NCBI GenBank assembly: GCA_022495995.1
Contig: JAFEMH010000926.1
Span: forward strand, 496,001-560,000
DNA: 64,000 nucleotides
Origin: Adenophora triphylla var. japonica
Taxonomy: Eukaryota; Streptophyta; Magnoliopsida; Asterales; Campanulaceae
Direction: 5' to 3'
In this document: piece after piece, positions 34,096-46,752 of the stretch
How the letters are laid out: every line of letters begins with the position of its first letter
Position numbering within the stretch: position 1 is the stretch's first letter
The notes under the pieces: model-generated
What the model saw: only the letters and a program-made list of their open reading frames with translations
What the model was told of the DNA's origin: nothing
The model's database searches: none
Translations under genes and position numbers: made by a program

Positions 34096-36841
34096 TGTGA
34101 GCACCCCAACCCGGAACCTAAAGCGTGTCCCGAGTTGGAGAGGCTCAATCTAAGAAAAAACATCTTATATTTTTAAAACATTTATTTGCCTTTAAAGGAA
34201 AACCACTTTTCAAACTTCCAAATAAAAATCAATTGATAATATCTCTACTTAGAGGAAATCCAACCACAACTTTACTAAACCGTAATATGATCAATTACAT
34301 TGGAAACCTTAATTAACATTTGTTTAACAAAAGGGTTTTCCATACAAATTATACAAGAGGAATACTTAACCAATACTCCTAATAACCCACTCCTATACTT
34401 AACTTGTCAAGCCCCAAAAGCAAAAGTCCACAATGAAATCCCCGCCTCACGGGTTCGGGTCACCTGTCTCTAATCTAAAACAAGAAAGGGAGAGGGGTGA
34501 GAATAAATCTCAATGAGCTATTATGATATGCAAAGAAGATGCCAAACAAAGTGCAACACATAGCATGGTAGCACATAACACATTATAAAAGCGGTAAACA
34601 CCTTACGTTACCTCATTTTACCTTTTTCCCGTCTCGAACAATAAGTCGTACAACGTGGGAGTAAAACTCCACTCTTTGGTGAATTGCCTCCAGACATTCA
34701 CCTCTTATAGGTCTCATGCCCGAGATCCATATAAGAAAGGATACCTATATTAGAGTATCCAACAATAATCTCGCCCCTCCTTACAACGATCGCAACAGTG
34801 CCGTAAAGCTTTTTGGGTCAATACAAGTCGTTAGCGCCTCACTCCGTGGCCACAGAGTGGGGAGTGGTCACCGGTATGTGAACCTTCAATCACTTATTGA
34901 ACAAATCAATAATTGATTGAAATCCATCATACCCACCCGAACATAAACACGCTCAAGCACATAATAGATACTTGAGATAATCCACAAAACGGGATAACAA
35001 CATAATAACATGGTAATGTATACTCATGCTAAATAGAGCCATAGTACAACAATTCATGTAATACACAATGCATAATATCATTAATGCATATGAACTCAAT
35101 TAAGGTAACAATATAACCACATAATCCACACCCGATACAATACAATCATGTACCAATTAATCCACACCGAATACAACACAACAACTTGCCAAATAATCCA
35201 TAATTGGGATACAATATAACAATAGGCCAAATAGTCCACCCTTGGAACGCCAAAGTATTCACATAATCAAAAATTTCACAATTGGGATAACCATGCTACA
35301 ATAATACATATACCAAGAACAAATAGTGTAACCTATAGTTCTTAACATTATTCAAGCTAACTACCAAGGGTAATGGGAGCCGGTAAAGTCACCAAGTACC
35401 ATAAACCAATCATACGAAGTCGTTACTCAACCTTGAATAAATCTTATTAAAAGTGCAAGACCTACTTCCCAAGTTTGGACCACTTTTCGGCAATATTTAA
35501 CTACTCCTACAATTCCATTTTGACCAAACAAAAGGTCATGGCCAAGCCAAGGTATCCTACTCTAACTCAGGTTAAAGAGGATCAATTTGTATCCGGTTGA
35601 TTAGGTTCTACTAATTTATATTGGTTGGGAGTCATGTCACTACGTTGTTGGTGAATCAATAAGAAAAGAATTTAAGGAAGTTACGCAACATGGGCGATCG
35701 TTTCTAACCACTGGGCGACCGCCCAAGTGGGTTTTTAAAATGAACCAAGATATCGCCCTCGCGGGCGACCGCACAAGGTGACTTGGGCGACCGCCAAGAA
35801 GGAAGATAAGGCACTCAACTTTCGTCTACACGGGCGGCCGCTCAAGCCCCTACGGGCGACCGCCTGCTACGATCTGCCTTGCCCTGTGATTCAAACTCCA
35901 ATCTTCCTATGTTCTTCCCTTAATCAATCTTTCCCATTTTCTTAAGTATTCAAGAAGTAGATCCCAACTGCTTTTACTACCTTATTCTAAATCACTTAGC
36001 CCCAAAATAACATAAACCTAATTTATTTACCACTAATCTTTCCACCCATTTCACTACCACAATTAAATTTTAACCTTCTAAATCTAACTCCACCCATTTC
36101 TTATATTCTAAATCAACTTCTAAGAACAAGAGTATCCTTCTTTGCCATTTACCAATCTCCCAACTTCAAATAGGCTTCCAAAGCATTTACAAAATTATCA
36201 TCACAACAAGAACAACAAATAGAGTTCATGAACATTCATAAGAAGGGAAATCATAACAACTCACCTTGGAATAGGAGATGGATTAAGGATTTCTTGAGCT
36301 TGATAAACTCCCCTAGAAGCCCCGATCACAAAAGTACTCCCGCTTAGAAAATGGATGAGGATTCAACTCTCTAAGGACTTGGAAAGAGAGGTAGTTTGGA
36401 AGAGGCTTCCATGGCTTGGAGAAAGAATAAGAAGAAAATGAAGAAGGAGGAAGGAGAGTGAGGAGGATGATGGAGGGGGTGGGGAAAAGTGAGGAGGTAA
36501 GATGAGGAGAGGAGAGTGGGACACTTGGGGGGATTTGGAGTGAAGAGGGAATTGGCCCCCCTCTTCTAAAGGCTTTCAACAACAAATTAAATCATTCCCC
36601 CTAAATATTTATTCTACTCATTTTAACCTCCTCTCACTATTTATCTATTTTCTATTTTTATTATTCTCCATGGTTCTTATTTAATATCCAATAAATTCTC
36701 AAGAGGTTCCAAATTCACTTTTCACCCAAATTATCTTAAATTAAGAATTTAAAGACATAATCGAACACATAAAATAAATATAAATATTAAAAGCATTTAA
36801 TATAATATTAAAGATTGATGCCTAGGGTTGGGGTCGTTACA
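34096..36841 (-). repeat. Array LTR 4
   Basis: It is 2,746 bp and is shared by internal regions 3 and 4. It has the most CHG-site differences in the palindrome cluster (35692-35880). Confidence 0.9.
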
Positions 36842-38699
36842 CTCACTCCCCCTTAAAGAAAATTCGTCCCGAATTTGATTGTCATTTACCCTAAGGTTCA
36901 CACTAGCAAAGGTTACCTTTCATACATTCTAACTTAATATTTTTAATTAGATTTCTCAATGGCATGATTTTACTATACACTTTCACGACTCGAATACTCT
37001 AAGACTTCCATTCTCAATTAGTCTCATCAATGCTATGATTCTTTCCAAGATTCTAATTTCATTAATAATGTGATATTACAACTTAATATTCCGAGAATAC
37101 CATACCATCATCACTAACCCGAATTTCACGACCTCAAAGAAGTATATTTAAATCAAAAGTATTATATCTTATGTTACCCAATACATTACGACATTACATT
37201 TAAACTTCCAACGCTCAATAAGCTACTCTAAGTCGGTCTCTAAGTCAGATCACCAATCTTTTCTAAAACTTCAATGAATTAACAAACTTTGGCGCTAAAT
37301 TACCTTAGGCCTAGCTTCACTAACCTCATACCGACAAATTGGAGATCGATAATATCTCCCTGAACCACGCCTCATACGATTTTATCTCAAAGCTAGGATG
37401 ATACCGCTATTTACGCAAACTCGCTAAGGTTAATTAAACTTCTCAAGTTGAAAGGAAATCCGTCACACAATATAACCTATTCCTCAAGAATTTGGGTAGT
37501 CTTCTAATTTCTTCCTTTCGACTAACTTAATTCTCCAACTCTAGGATCGGTAACAACTCTCAAAGGAAGCTTCAAAAGATAAGGTACTCGCTTAAATACG
37601 CAACACAAGTGTAGCTACTCCCGAGTAGAAGATAAGAAAATCTCACGTATCTAAGTCAAACTCCTCAAAGCCTACGTTACCACTTTCCCATTCCGTATCA
37701 TATCATAATCTAATCTTCCTTTAATGCACCTTAAAATTTCACACACTGACCCTCACATCCGTTAAGTAAGGTAAGGATCGAATCGATAGCCAATCTAATT
37801 TCCATCTCTCACAATATAATTCATACTTATTACATCCTACACCATTTATACATCCTTTAAATTTAATTAAAGCAACGATCTTTCATTTCTTAAGAATTCC
37901 TTAAATCTCTTCGATAGCATTTGCCAACTCAAAGATCACGGACTCAACCCTCACAAGATCCATGGTAACATCCGGTTTAAGACTATAGAACCCAAAAATT
38001 TGAAATCCTCTCGAGCCAACTCATACTAGCCGAACTTTGCATACAGGGACTCCTCACAAGGAAATCATTAACCCGACTCTCAAATTATTTTCACGATCTT
38101 CCCGGAACTTTAATTAACAAGGAGATCATCAATCCTAATCACCCTAAAGCCATCAAAATAAGGCTTAAAAATTCTGCTTATCATACTTAGAATAAACACA
38201 TACGATACCTTGATGAAAATACAATTACCATCTACTCACAACTAGCAATTTAAAATTTTTCCGGAAAGACTTCTTATGCAAGTCTAACACCAACCAAATA
38301 CTTTTTACACTTTTTAACCAACATTTTTCTGGCTTACGCGCATATATAACAAGAATACCATATAAAGGTTTATCTATATCAAATACCAATAAAATCAAAT
38401 TGGGTATAGAAAAGGAGACTCACTTATTATGACAAATTACTAATACACAACCACTACTTAACCCTCCAGGTCAAGTATATCTCAAAATCATAATTTAATA
38501 ATTATACTAATTCAACCGGCAATACATGCTCAGCCATAACCACATCATCGTCGTGGTAAACCAAAGGAGGTTCGAGGTATTCTCTCATAAGAGCAGAATC
38601 CTCCAACAATAAAACAATTTCTCAACAATGTATGTCACATATAAGCAAAAGGTGATGCCAAACATAAATGATATGCAACAGATCTATGAAATATGACTC

Positions 38700-39847
38700 C
38701 TAACTTTTGAGAAGGAATATACCTCTAGTGACCTCGAGGGATCTATCTCTCGAACCCGAAACACATACCCGATCATAGACCTTCTCTTTCGGTTCCCCTT
38801 TGTTATCTCTCTTGGTACTACCTCTTTGTCGTCCACCCAGCTGACCGCTGCTTGAAGCTCGTCCCCTCGTCATCCTTGGGCAATTCCTCTTAAAGTGTCC
38901 CGATGCTCCACAATTTAAACACTTGCCTTGCTTACTCCAACACCGATCTTCGGTATGTCCAACCTTCTTGCAAAAGTTACAAATCATCCCATACTGCTTG
39001 GGTATTGGCCTAGACGAAGAAGCTACCACAAGTTCCTCTCTCATACTTCCTGAAGTTAAAGCACTTGGTCGTCCTCTAATGACTACGGATCCTTGTCCTA
39101 AATACTTTGGCTTGTTTCTAATCCCACTTCCGGACCTTCCACTATTTTCCTCAATGTCCTTCTCGACCTTATATGCTCTATCTATGACTGTCTGATAATC
39201 GGCGAAACCATCAATCCATAATTCCTTCCTATACTCACTCCTCAAACCTCGTTACAAACTTCGAACCCTTTTCACTTCATGCGATACCAAATGAGGGCAA
39301 CACCTAGCTAATTCCTCAAACTGATCAATATCGATCTACCGTCATGTTCCCTTGTTTTAGTCCTAAGAATTCAATCTCCTTCTTATCCCTTGTAACCATT
39401 GAAATGAAGTAGTCCTCGAACTGTTGAGTGAAATTATCCCAAGTCTGGGGGCGTATGATCCCGCTCCCAACTTCCCTTCAAATTCTACCACCACTGATCA
39501 GCTAAACCTTCAAGTTTGAACACGGCATACCTAACCTTCTCTTCGTTGCGACTTTCCATAACCTCAAAGATTTTATTCATTCTTTCTAACCATTTTTCTG
39601 CCTTTAGCGGACCCGGATATCCATTAAAACTCGGCGGATTCATCTTCACAAACCTTTCCCATCCATCGCTTCGACATCCCTCAGGTTGATTCGGAACCGA
39701 TCCTCTAGTCTCCATATCATGTACAAACATCCTGAATAATTTCATCATCTCTTCATCCTGAATTCCACCTATACCCATATCTCCTTCATTTTCTAGAACC
39801 TCCCGCTGATCATCCTTACTTCCGGCCATTAGAACGAACTCCCGCAT
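38700..39847 (-). pseudogene. gag of array unit 4
   Basis: This copy has Trp (TGG) at the site that is TAG in units 1-3. It has its own stop a few codons earlier, where CAG of QWWQ became TAG near 39488. Frameshifts lie near 39452, 39325 and 39250. The C-terminal 181 codons hold both zinc knuckles intact. The tail of gag (38700-38740) also differs. Confidence 0.8.
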
Positions 39848-39928
39848 TAAACACTGGCGTCAATTTCCGCACATTCCCCCTTAGATTAGACATCTACCCT
39901 TGACCTCTAAACTAAGCTTTGATACCAA

Positions 39929-42681
39929 TGTGAGCACCCCAACCCGGAACCTAAAGCGTGTCCCGAGTTGGAGGCTCAATCTAAGAAAAAACATCTTATA
40001 TTTTTAAAACATTTATTTGCCTTTAAAGGAAAACCACTTTTCAAACTTCCAAATAAAAATCAATTGATAATATCTCTACTTAAAGGAAATCCAACCACAA
40101 CTTTACTAAACCGTAATATGATCAATTACATTGGAAACCTTAATTAACATTTGTTTAACAAAAGGGTTTTCCATACAAATTATACAAGAGGAATACTTAA
40201 CCAATACTCCTAATAACCCACTCCTATACTTAACTTGTCAAGCCCCAAAAGCAAAAGTCCACAATGAAATCCCCGGCCTCACGGGTTCGGGTCACTGTCT
40301 CGGAATCTAAAACAAGAAAGGGAGAGGGTGAGAATAAATCTCAATGAGCTATTATGATATGCAGCAAGATGCCAAACAAAGTGCAACACATAGCATGGTA
40401 GCACATAACACATTATAAAAGCGGTAAACACCTTACGTTACCTCATTTTACCTTTTTCCCGTCTGAACAATAAGTCGTACAACGTGGGAGTAAAACTCCA
40501 CTCTTTGGCGAATTGCCTCCAAAGACATTCACCTCTTATAGGTCTCATGCCCCAGAGATCCATATAAGAAAGGATACCTATATTAGAGTATCCAACAATA
40601 ATCTCGCCCCTCCTTACAACGATCGCAACAGGTGCGTAAAGCTTTTTGGGTCAATACGGTCGTTAGCACAGCCCACTCCGTGGCCACAGAGTGGGGAAGG
40701 GTCACCAGATGACGAACCTTCAATCACTTATTGAACAAATCAATAATTGATTGAAATCCATCATACCCACCCGAACATAAACACGCTCAAGCACATAATA
40801 GATACTTGAGATAATCCACAAAACGGGATAACAACATAATAACATGGTAATGTATACTCATGCTAAATAGAGCCATAGTACAACAATTCATGTAATACAC
40901 AATGCATAATATCATTAATGCATATGAACTCAATTAAGGTAACAATATAACCACATAATCCACACCGGGATACAATACAATCATGTACCAATTAATCCAC
41001 ACCGGAATACAACACAACAACTTGCCAAATAATCCATAATTGGGATACAATATAACAATAGGCCAAATAGTCCACCCTTGGAACGTCAAAGTATTCACAT
41101 AATCAAAAATTTCACAATTGGGATAACCATGCTACAATAATACATATACCAGTAACAAATAGTGTAACCTATAGTTCTTAACATTATTCAAGCTAACTAC
41201 CAAGGGTATGGGAGCTGGTAAAGTCACCAAGTACCATAAACCAATCCTACGAAGTCGTTACTCAACCTTGAATAAATCTTATTAAAAGTGCAAGACCTAC
41301 TTCCCAAGTTTGGACCACTTTCCGGGCAATATTTAACTACTCCTACAATTCCATTTTGACCAAACAAAAGGTCATGGCCAAGCCAAGGTATCCTACTCTA
41401 ACTCAGGTTAAAGAGGATCAATTTGTATCCGGGTTGATTAGGTTCTACTAATTTATATTGGTTGGGAGTCATGTCACTACGTTGTTGGTGAATCAATAAG
41501 AAAAGAATTTAAGGAAGTTCTGCAACATGGGCGACCGCCCTAACCACTTGGGCGACCGCCCAAGTGGGTTTTTAAAATGAACCAAGATACTGCCCTCATG
41601 GGCGACCGCACAAGGTGACTTGGGCGACCGCCCAAGAAGGAAGATAAGGCACTCAACTTTCTGTCTACATGGGCGGCCGCTCAAGCCCCCATGGGCGACC
41701 GCCCAAGCTACGATTCAGCCTTGCCCAGGATTCAAACTCCAATCTTCCTATGTTCTTCCCCTTAATCAATCTTTCCCATTTTCTTAAGTATTCAAGAAGT
41801 AGATCCCAACTGTTTTACTACCTTATTCTAAATCACTTAGCCCCAAAATAACATAAACCTAATTTATTTACCACTAATCTTTCCACCCATTTCACTACCA
41901 CAATTAAATTTTAACCTTCTAAATCTAACTCCACCCATTTCTTATATTCTAAATCAACTTCTAAGAACAAGAGTATCCTTCTTTGCCATTTACCAATCTC
42001 CCAACTTCAAATAGGCTTCCAAAGCATTTACAAAATTATCATCACAACAAGAACAACAAATAGAGTTCATGAACATTCATAAGAAGGGAAATCATAACAA
42101 CTCACCTTGGAATAGGAGATGGATTAAGGATTTCTTGAGCTTGATAAACTCCCCTAGAAGCCCCGATCACAAAAGTACTCCCGGTTTAGAAAATGGATGA
42201 GGATTCAACTCTCTAGGACTTGGAAGAGAGGTAGTTTGGAAGCGGCTTCCATGGCTTGGAGAAAGAATAAGAAGAAAATGAAGAAGGAGGAAGGAGAGTG
42301 AGGAGGATGATGGAGGGGGTGGGGAAAAGTGAGGAGGTAAGATGAGGAGAGGAGAGTGGGACACTTGGGGGGATTTGGAGTGAAGAGGGAATTGGCCCCC
42401 CTCTTCTAAAGGCTTTCAACAACAAATTAAATCATTCCCCCTAAATATTTATTCTACTCATTTTAACCTCCTCTCACTATTTATCTATTTTCTATTTTTA
42501 TTATTCTCCATGGTTCTTATTTAATATCCAATAAATTCTCAAGAGGTTCCAAATTCACTTTTCACCCAAATTATCTTAAATTAAGAATTTAAAGACATAA
42601 TCGAACACATAAAATAAATATAAATATTAAAAGCATTTAATATAATATTAAAGATTGATGCCTAGGGTTGGGGTCGTTACA
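39929..42681 (-). repeat. Array LTR 5 (rightmost)
   Basis: It is 2,753 bp and bounded by target duplication TAAAT at 42682. Its palindrome cluster matches LTR 1 almost exactly, unlike the three inner LTRs. Confidence 0.9.
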
Positions 42682-42686
42682 TAAAT

Positions 42687-43180
42687 CCCTTCAAAAATTC
42701 GGCAACCCCTCCCCTCTCCTCTATCCCTATGGCCGGCTCCCCCTCCTCCACCAATACCCTCCCCACCACCGCCCAAGCCCGTCCATCACCCACCCATAAC
42801 TCCTACCATACCTCTAATCCTTCTCATTCCTCCCATAGACCCTCACCCTTCCCCTACAAGGGCAAGTGCCAATATTGTAGTACCATTGGTCATATTCTCT
42901 CCCAATGTCGTCAATTCAAACGTGACTACTCCACCGTAAATTGCTCCTCTCAACCTCGCCAATACCGAAACCCAAACCCCAACAATCAAAAACCCCAAGC
43001 CTACTCAGCCACCCACCATACTCCCTCTCCCCTCCCTCCTGGCTTATTGATAGCGGTGCCACCAACCACATCACTAATGACCTCTCCAACCTAGCCTTAC
43101 ACACACCCTACAATGGCAGTGACGACATCATTATCGGAGATGGTTCCTCTCTTCCTATCTCTAACATATCTCTAACATAG
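42687..43180 (+). pseudogene. Copia-1 truncated gag and protease
   Basis: After the array, Copia-1 resumes with an open stretch carrying one CCHC knuckle (CQYCSTIGHILSQC, about 42867-42908) in a Pro/Ser-rich context. In a shifted frame comes the aspartic protease motif WLIDSGATNHITNDL (about 43042-43086). The N-terminal gag domain is absent: only about 75 bp separate the PBS from this segment once the array is removed. The shift near 43030 breaks the polyprotein. Confidence 0.8.
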
Positions 43181-43435
43181 GTTCATTTTCTCTCTCCACA
43201 TCCTCTCCCCCTCTTCTTTTCAATCATGTCTTACATGTTCCTCTTATCACTCGTAACATTCTCTCTGTATCTCAATTTTGTCGTGACAATAATGTCATTA
43301 TTGAATTCTCACACTCGTCTTTTCTCATTAAAGACAAAGCTACGAGCCAAACCCTTATCCACGAAGACCTTGAGGATGGCGTCTACATTTGGCACCCTCT
43401 GCCCATTCAAGCTCATTCAAGCGTCATCTCTTCAC

Positions 43436-44310
43436 AATTGTGGCATCATAGATTAGGCCATCCCGCTCCCCCTATTCTTAGTCTACTACGTAGCAAATTC
43501 CATTTATCTATTTCCTCTAGTTTATATTCGTGTAATTCTTGTTTCATTAAAAAAAGTCATAAACTACCATTTGCATCCTCTTATCTAATTTCACATGCTC
43601 CTCTAGATCTTATATCTTCAGATTTATGGAATTTTCCAGTTTATTCCCTTGACAAATTTAAATACTATGTCATCTTCGTCGACTACTTCACCAAATACAT
43701 TTAGTTCTACCCCCCTAAAGCACAAATCTGACACCGACAACACATTCCTTCGTTTCAAAACACCAGTCGAAAAATACTTTCAACGTCCTATCATACAAGT
43801 CTACTTCGATAACGGGGGTGAATACCTCAAACTCACACCCACTCTGGCTCAAAACGGTATCACTCATCTTACCACTCCACCTCACACTCCTGAACATAAT
43901 GGGTATGCCGAACGTCGTCATAGTCACATTATTGAAACGTGTCTCACCCTTCTCTCTCATGCCAACCTACCCCTCACCTTTTGGCCCTATGCTCTCACCA
44001 CTGCCACCTATCTCATAAACAGAATGCCTACCCCCACCCTCAACAATGATTCCCCCTACCTTCGCTTATTCCATTCCCCTCCAAACTATACCAAATTACG
44101 AAGCTTTGGTTGTTTCTGTTATCCTTGGCTTTGCCCTTATACCCCCCATAAGCTAGCCCGTAAATCCATTTCATGTATCTTTGTTGGTTACTCACCCACG
44201 CAAAGTGCGTATTACTGCCTTAACCCCATCTCCCATCGAGTCTACACCTCCCGCCACGTCCGTTTTGTTGAAAACACATTTCCCTACACCTCCCTCACCT
44301 CCATTCCCCC
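43436..44310 (+). pseudogene. Copia-1 integrase
   Basis: The zinc-binding part has LWHHRLGHP and a CNSC pair. The core begins LDLISSDLWNF and reads YYVIFVDYFTKYI before a stop near 43702. It continues in another frame with IQVYFDNGGEYLK and PEHNGYAERRHSH (catalytic Glu). The GKS-like C-terminal region (KSISCIFVGYSP) is followed by a long Pro/Ser-rich, low-complexity linker to about 44740. At least two breaks make it inactive. Confidence 0.85.
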
Positions 44311-44739
44311 CATTGCTTCCGCTCCCCCTCCCTCCGATTGTCACACTCTATTTCTCCCTGTCCTAAACACTACACCCTCCATTCAACCACCACCCAATCT
44401 CCCCACCCCTCCCCCTACCCACCCCCTCTCAAACCCTCCCTCCATCCCCTAACCATCCATTACCCTCCAGCCAGCCCGAAACAACCCACGCCAAACCAGA
44501 AAACCCGCGCGATGGCCCCCAGATTCGTGCGATCACCCCTCCCTTCCAGAAACTTCGCGAGATCGCCCCCTCCCCAGCGCGATCGCCCCCCATACCCAGC
44601 AGCTCTGTCCCCCTCCTACCCGTACCATCTCCACCCGGCTGTCCCATGGTATCACCAAACCCAACCCCAAATATGCCAATCTATCCCTACTCCTCTCACC
44701 CACAAGCCTTCCCACCACCACCAAACAAGCTCTCTCTAT

Positions 44740-45480
44740 CCCACACTGGCGTAATGCCATGATTGAGGAATTTCAGGCTCTCACTCGAAATAAAACCTGG
44801 AATTTAGTTCCCCCTGCCACAGCCTACAACATTGTCGGGTGCAAATGGGTTTTCGCATCAAGTACAACCCTGACAACACAATTCAGAAATACAAGGCTCG
44901 GCTTGTAGCCAAGGGCTTTCACCAACAACCAGGTGTTGATTACACCGAAACCTTCAGTCCTATTGTTAAACCCGCTACAGTCAGGCTCCTTCTCTCATTT
45001 GCCACAACCAACCACTGGCCTCTTCGCCAGCTTGATGTCAACAACGCCTTTCTACAAGGTTCACTCTCTGAATCTGTGTTTATGACACAACCCCCCGGCT
45101 TTGAGGACTCCACTAATCCCTCTCATGTATGCCATCTCTCCAAAGCCATCTATGGTCTCAAGCAAGCTCCTCGTCTTGATTCCAAGAACTTAAAACCTAC
45201 CTCACCACATATGGCTTTTACCCCTCCTTAGTCGATCCCTCCCTATTTATACTCAACAAAACACTAACCCCTATCTTTATTTTGGTTTATGTTGATGACA
45301 TCATTGTCACTGGGCCGTCACCCTCGCTCCTTCAGTCATTCATCACTAGCTTGTCCAATCGTTTCTCTCTCAAGAATCTCGGTCCTCTATCATGTTTTCT
45401 GGGCGTTGAGGTTGTCCCCAACCCAACAAAAATGGTATCCTCCTCTCCCAAACAAAATACATCCATGATCTTCTTGTAAG
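44740..45480 (+). pseudogene. Copia-1 reverse transcriptase
   Basis: It starts WRNAMIEEFQAL, typical of the copia RT N-terminus. A one-base loss near 44855 breaks CKWVF from IKYNPDN. It continues [31 protein letters not shown] and IYGLKQAPR, is shifted again near 45175, and reaches the catalytic YVDD at about 45287. The order and spacing match copia RT. Confidence 0.85.
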
Positions 45481-45487
45481 TCACAAC

Positions 45488-45879
45488 ATGATTGACTGTA
45501 AATCGCTCCCCATCCCTATGGTCACATCACCATTCCTTGTGAGATCCACTACCACTCCCGCTGTTGAACCAACTTCCTATCATGCTATTGTTGGTGGTCT
45601 TCAATACTTATCCTTCACTCGCCCTGACATTGCCTTCTCCGTGAACAAGCTTGCACAGTTCATGCAGAATCCCAATCATCTCATTGGGTTGCTCTCAAGC
45701 GGCTCCTCCGCTACCTTCATGGCACTATGCACTTGGGTCTCCATATTTACTCTACGTCTCCCCCCTTTTTTCATGCCTTTTGTGATTCAGATTGGGCTGG
45801 TGACAAAGATGACTTTGTATCCACCTCTGGATTCTTTGTTTACCTCGGCCGTAACCCGGTTACTTGGTCCTCCCGCAAG
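45488..45879 (+). pseudogene. Copia-1 RNase H, left part, interrupted by hAT
   Basis: YHAIVGGLQYLSFTRPDIAF marks the RT-RNase H junction. The RNase H start (CDSDWAGD-like) is readable only in a shifted frame near 45785. The frame is cut at 45879 by the hAT transposon. The 8 bp CCCGCAAG before the cut are the hAT target duplication. Confidence 0.8.
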
Positions 45880-46220
45880 TAGACGTGGCCGGTTGAACAA
45901 ATCGGCGGTTAGCCGGTTGAAAACCGGCGGTTTCAAACCTTCAAATCCCCAATCGGAACCGAACCGCCTAACCGGCTCAACCGGTTACGGTTTAGGCGGT
46001 TCACGGTTTTAACGGTTATCCGGTTAACCTCCAGTTTGACGGTTTGGATATGCTCGGCCGAGTCTTTGGTGTTGCTCGGTCGAGCAACCCTTTTAGGGTT
46101 TAGGGTTTTGAGGGTTGCTCGGCCGAGTCTTTGGTGCTGCTCGGCCGAGCAACCCTTTTAGGGTTTAGGGGTTGAGGGTTGCTCGGCCGAGTCTTTGGTG
46201 TTGCTCGGCCGAGCATATCA
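45880..46220. repeat. Left subterminal repeats of the hAT element
   Basis: There are many CCGGTT/AACCGG motifs in the first 150 bp. Six CTCGG(C/T)CGAG palindromes follow at about 46053-46213, alternating with telomere-like TTTTAGGGTTTAGGG blocks. Such clusters are the usual binding sites of hAT transposases. Confidence 0.7.
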
Positions 46221-46238
46221 TTTTTCAGTTAATTTTTT

Positions 46239-46520
46239 AACGATTTTTTGAAAAAAGTTAACTTTTATTTTTTCAATTTTTTTGGATAGATAAGACTATT
46301 TTAAACTTAAGTTTACTACATATATTTTTTACAAAAAGGTTTATAAAAAAGTTATGAATTTTTAAAGAAATGAAAGTTAACGGTTTTTTGAAAAAAGTTA
46401 ACTTTTAATTTTTTTCAATTTTTTTTTGGATAAATAAGACTATTTTAAACTTAAGTTATCTACATACATTTTTTGCAAAAAGATTTATAAAAAGCTATGA
46501 ATTTTGAAAGAAAGAAAACT
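46239..46520. repeat. Two tandem copies of a ~140-bp AT-rich unit
   Basis: The unit starting near 46239 (TTTTTTGAAAAAAGTTAAC, then GATAGATAAGACTATTTT) recurs about 140 bp later from 46379 with moderate divergence. It lies between the left subterminal repeats and the transposase 3' end. Confidence 0.65.
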
Positions 46521-46752
46521 TAACTTTTTTTAAAAGAAACAAGTATATAAAAGAAAAAAGGGACGGTACCCTTAAATTTTATTAATCAAAATAAAATTAC
46601 AAAGAGGGGGACAACCAACCTTACCCTTTTATAAATAAGGGGGGACATTTAGGAGCCTTTACCTCAACCTAACTATTACAATTAATTAAAAATAAATCTA
46701 ATCTAAAGTCTAAACTAATCTAATTAAAATAAAAATTAATCTAAAACATCAT

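Larger units (their letters stand above)
16559..42681 (-). mobile_element. Tandem array of a gag-only Ty3/gypsy element: 5 LTRs, 4 internal regions
   Basis: A 5.84-kb unit repeats head to tail: LTR starts on the plus strand at 16559, 22413, 28251, 34096 and 39929. Each unit is one LTR (about 2.75 kb) plus one internal region (about 3.09 kb), and a fifth LTR closes the block. Read on the minus strand, LTRs run from TGTAACGACCCCAACCC to GGGGTGCTCACA. Each internal region starts GT then TGGTATCAAAGC (PBS) and ends CTTTAAGGGGGAGTGAG (PPT). A single duplication TAAAT flanks the whole block (16554-16558, 42682-42686). Only gag is encoded; no protease, RT, RNase H or integrase was found. This fits the TR-GAG class of non-autonomous elements. 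Confidence 0.92.

Noticed and set aside
16559..42681. Classical satellite DNA
   Set aside because: The 5.84-kb period is explained by LTR retrotransposon parts with PBS, gag, PPT and a target duplication.
46090..46175. Interstitial telomere
   Set aside because: Only two short TTTAGGG-like blocks, each embedded in hAT subterminal repeats; no extended array.
46050..46215. CRISPR-like repeats and spacers
   Set aside because: The repeats are short palindromes at irregular spacing inside hAT ends in a plant genome; no cas genes.
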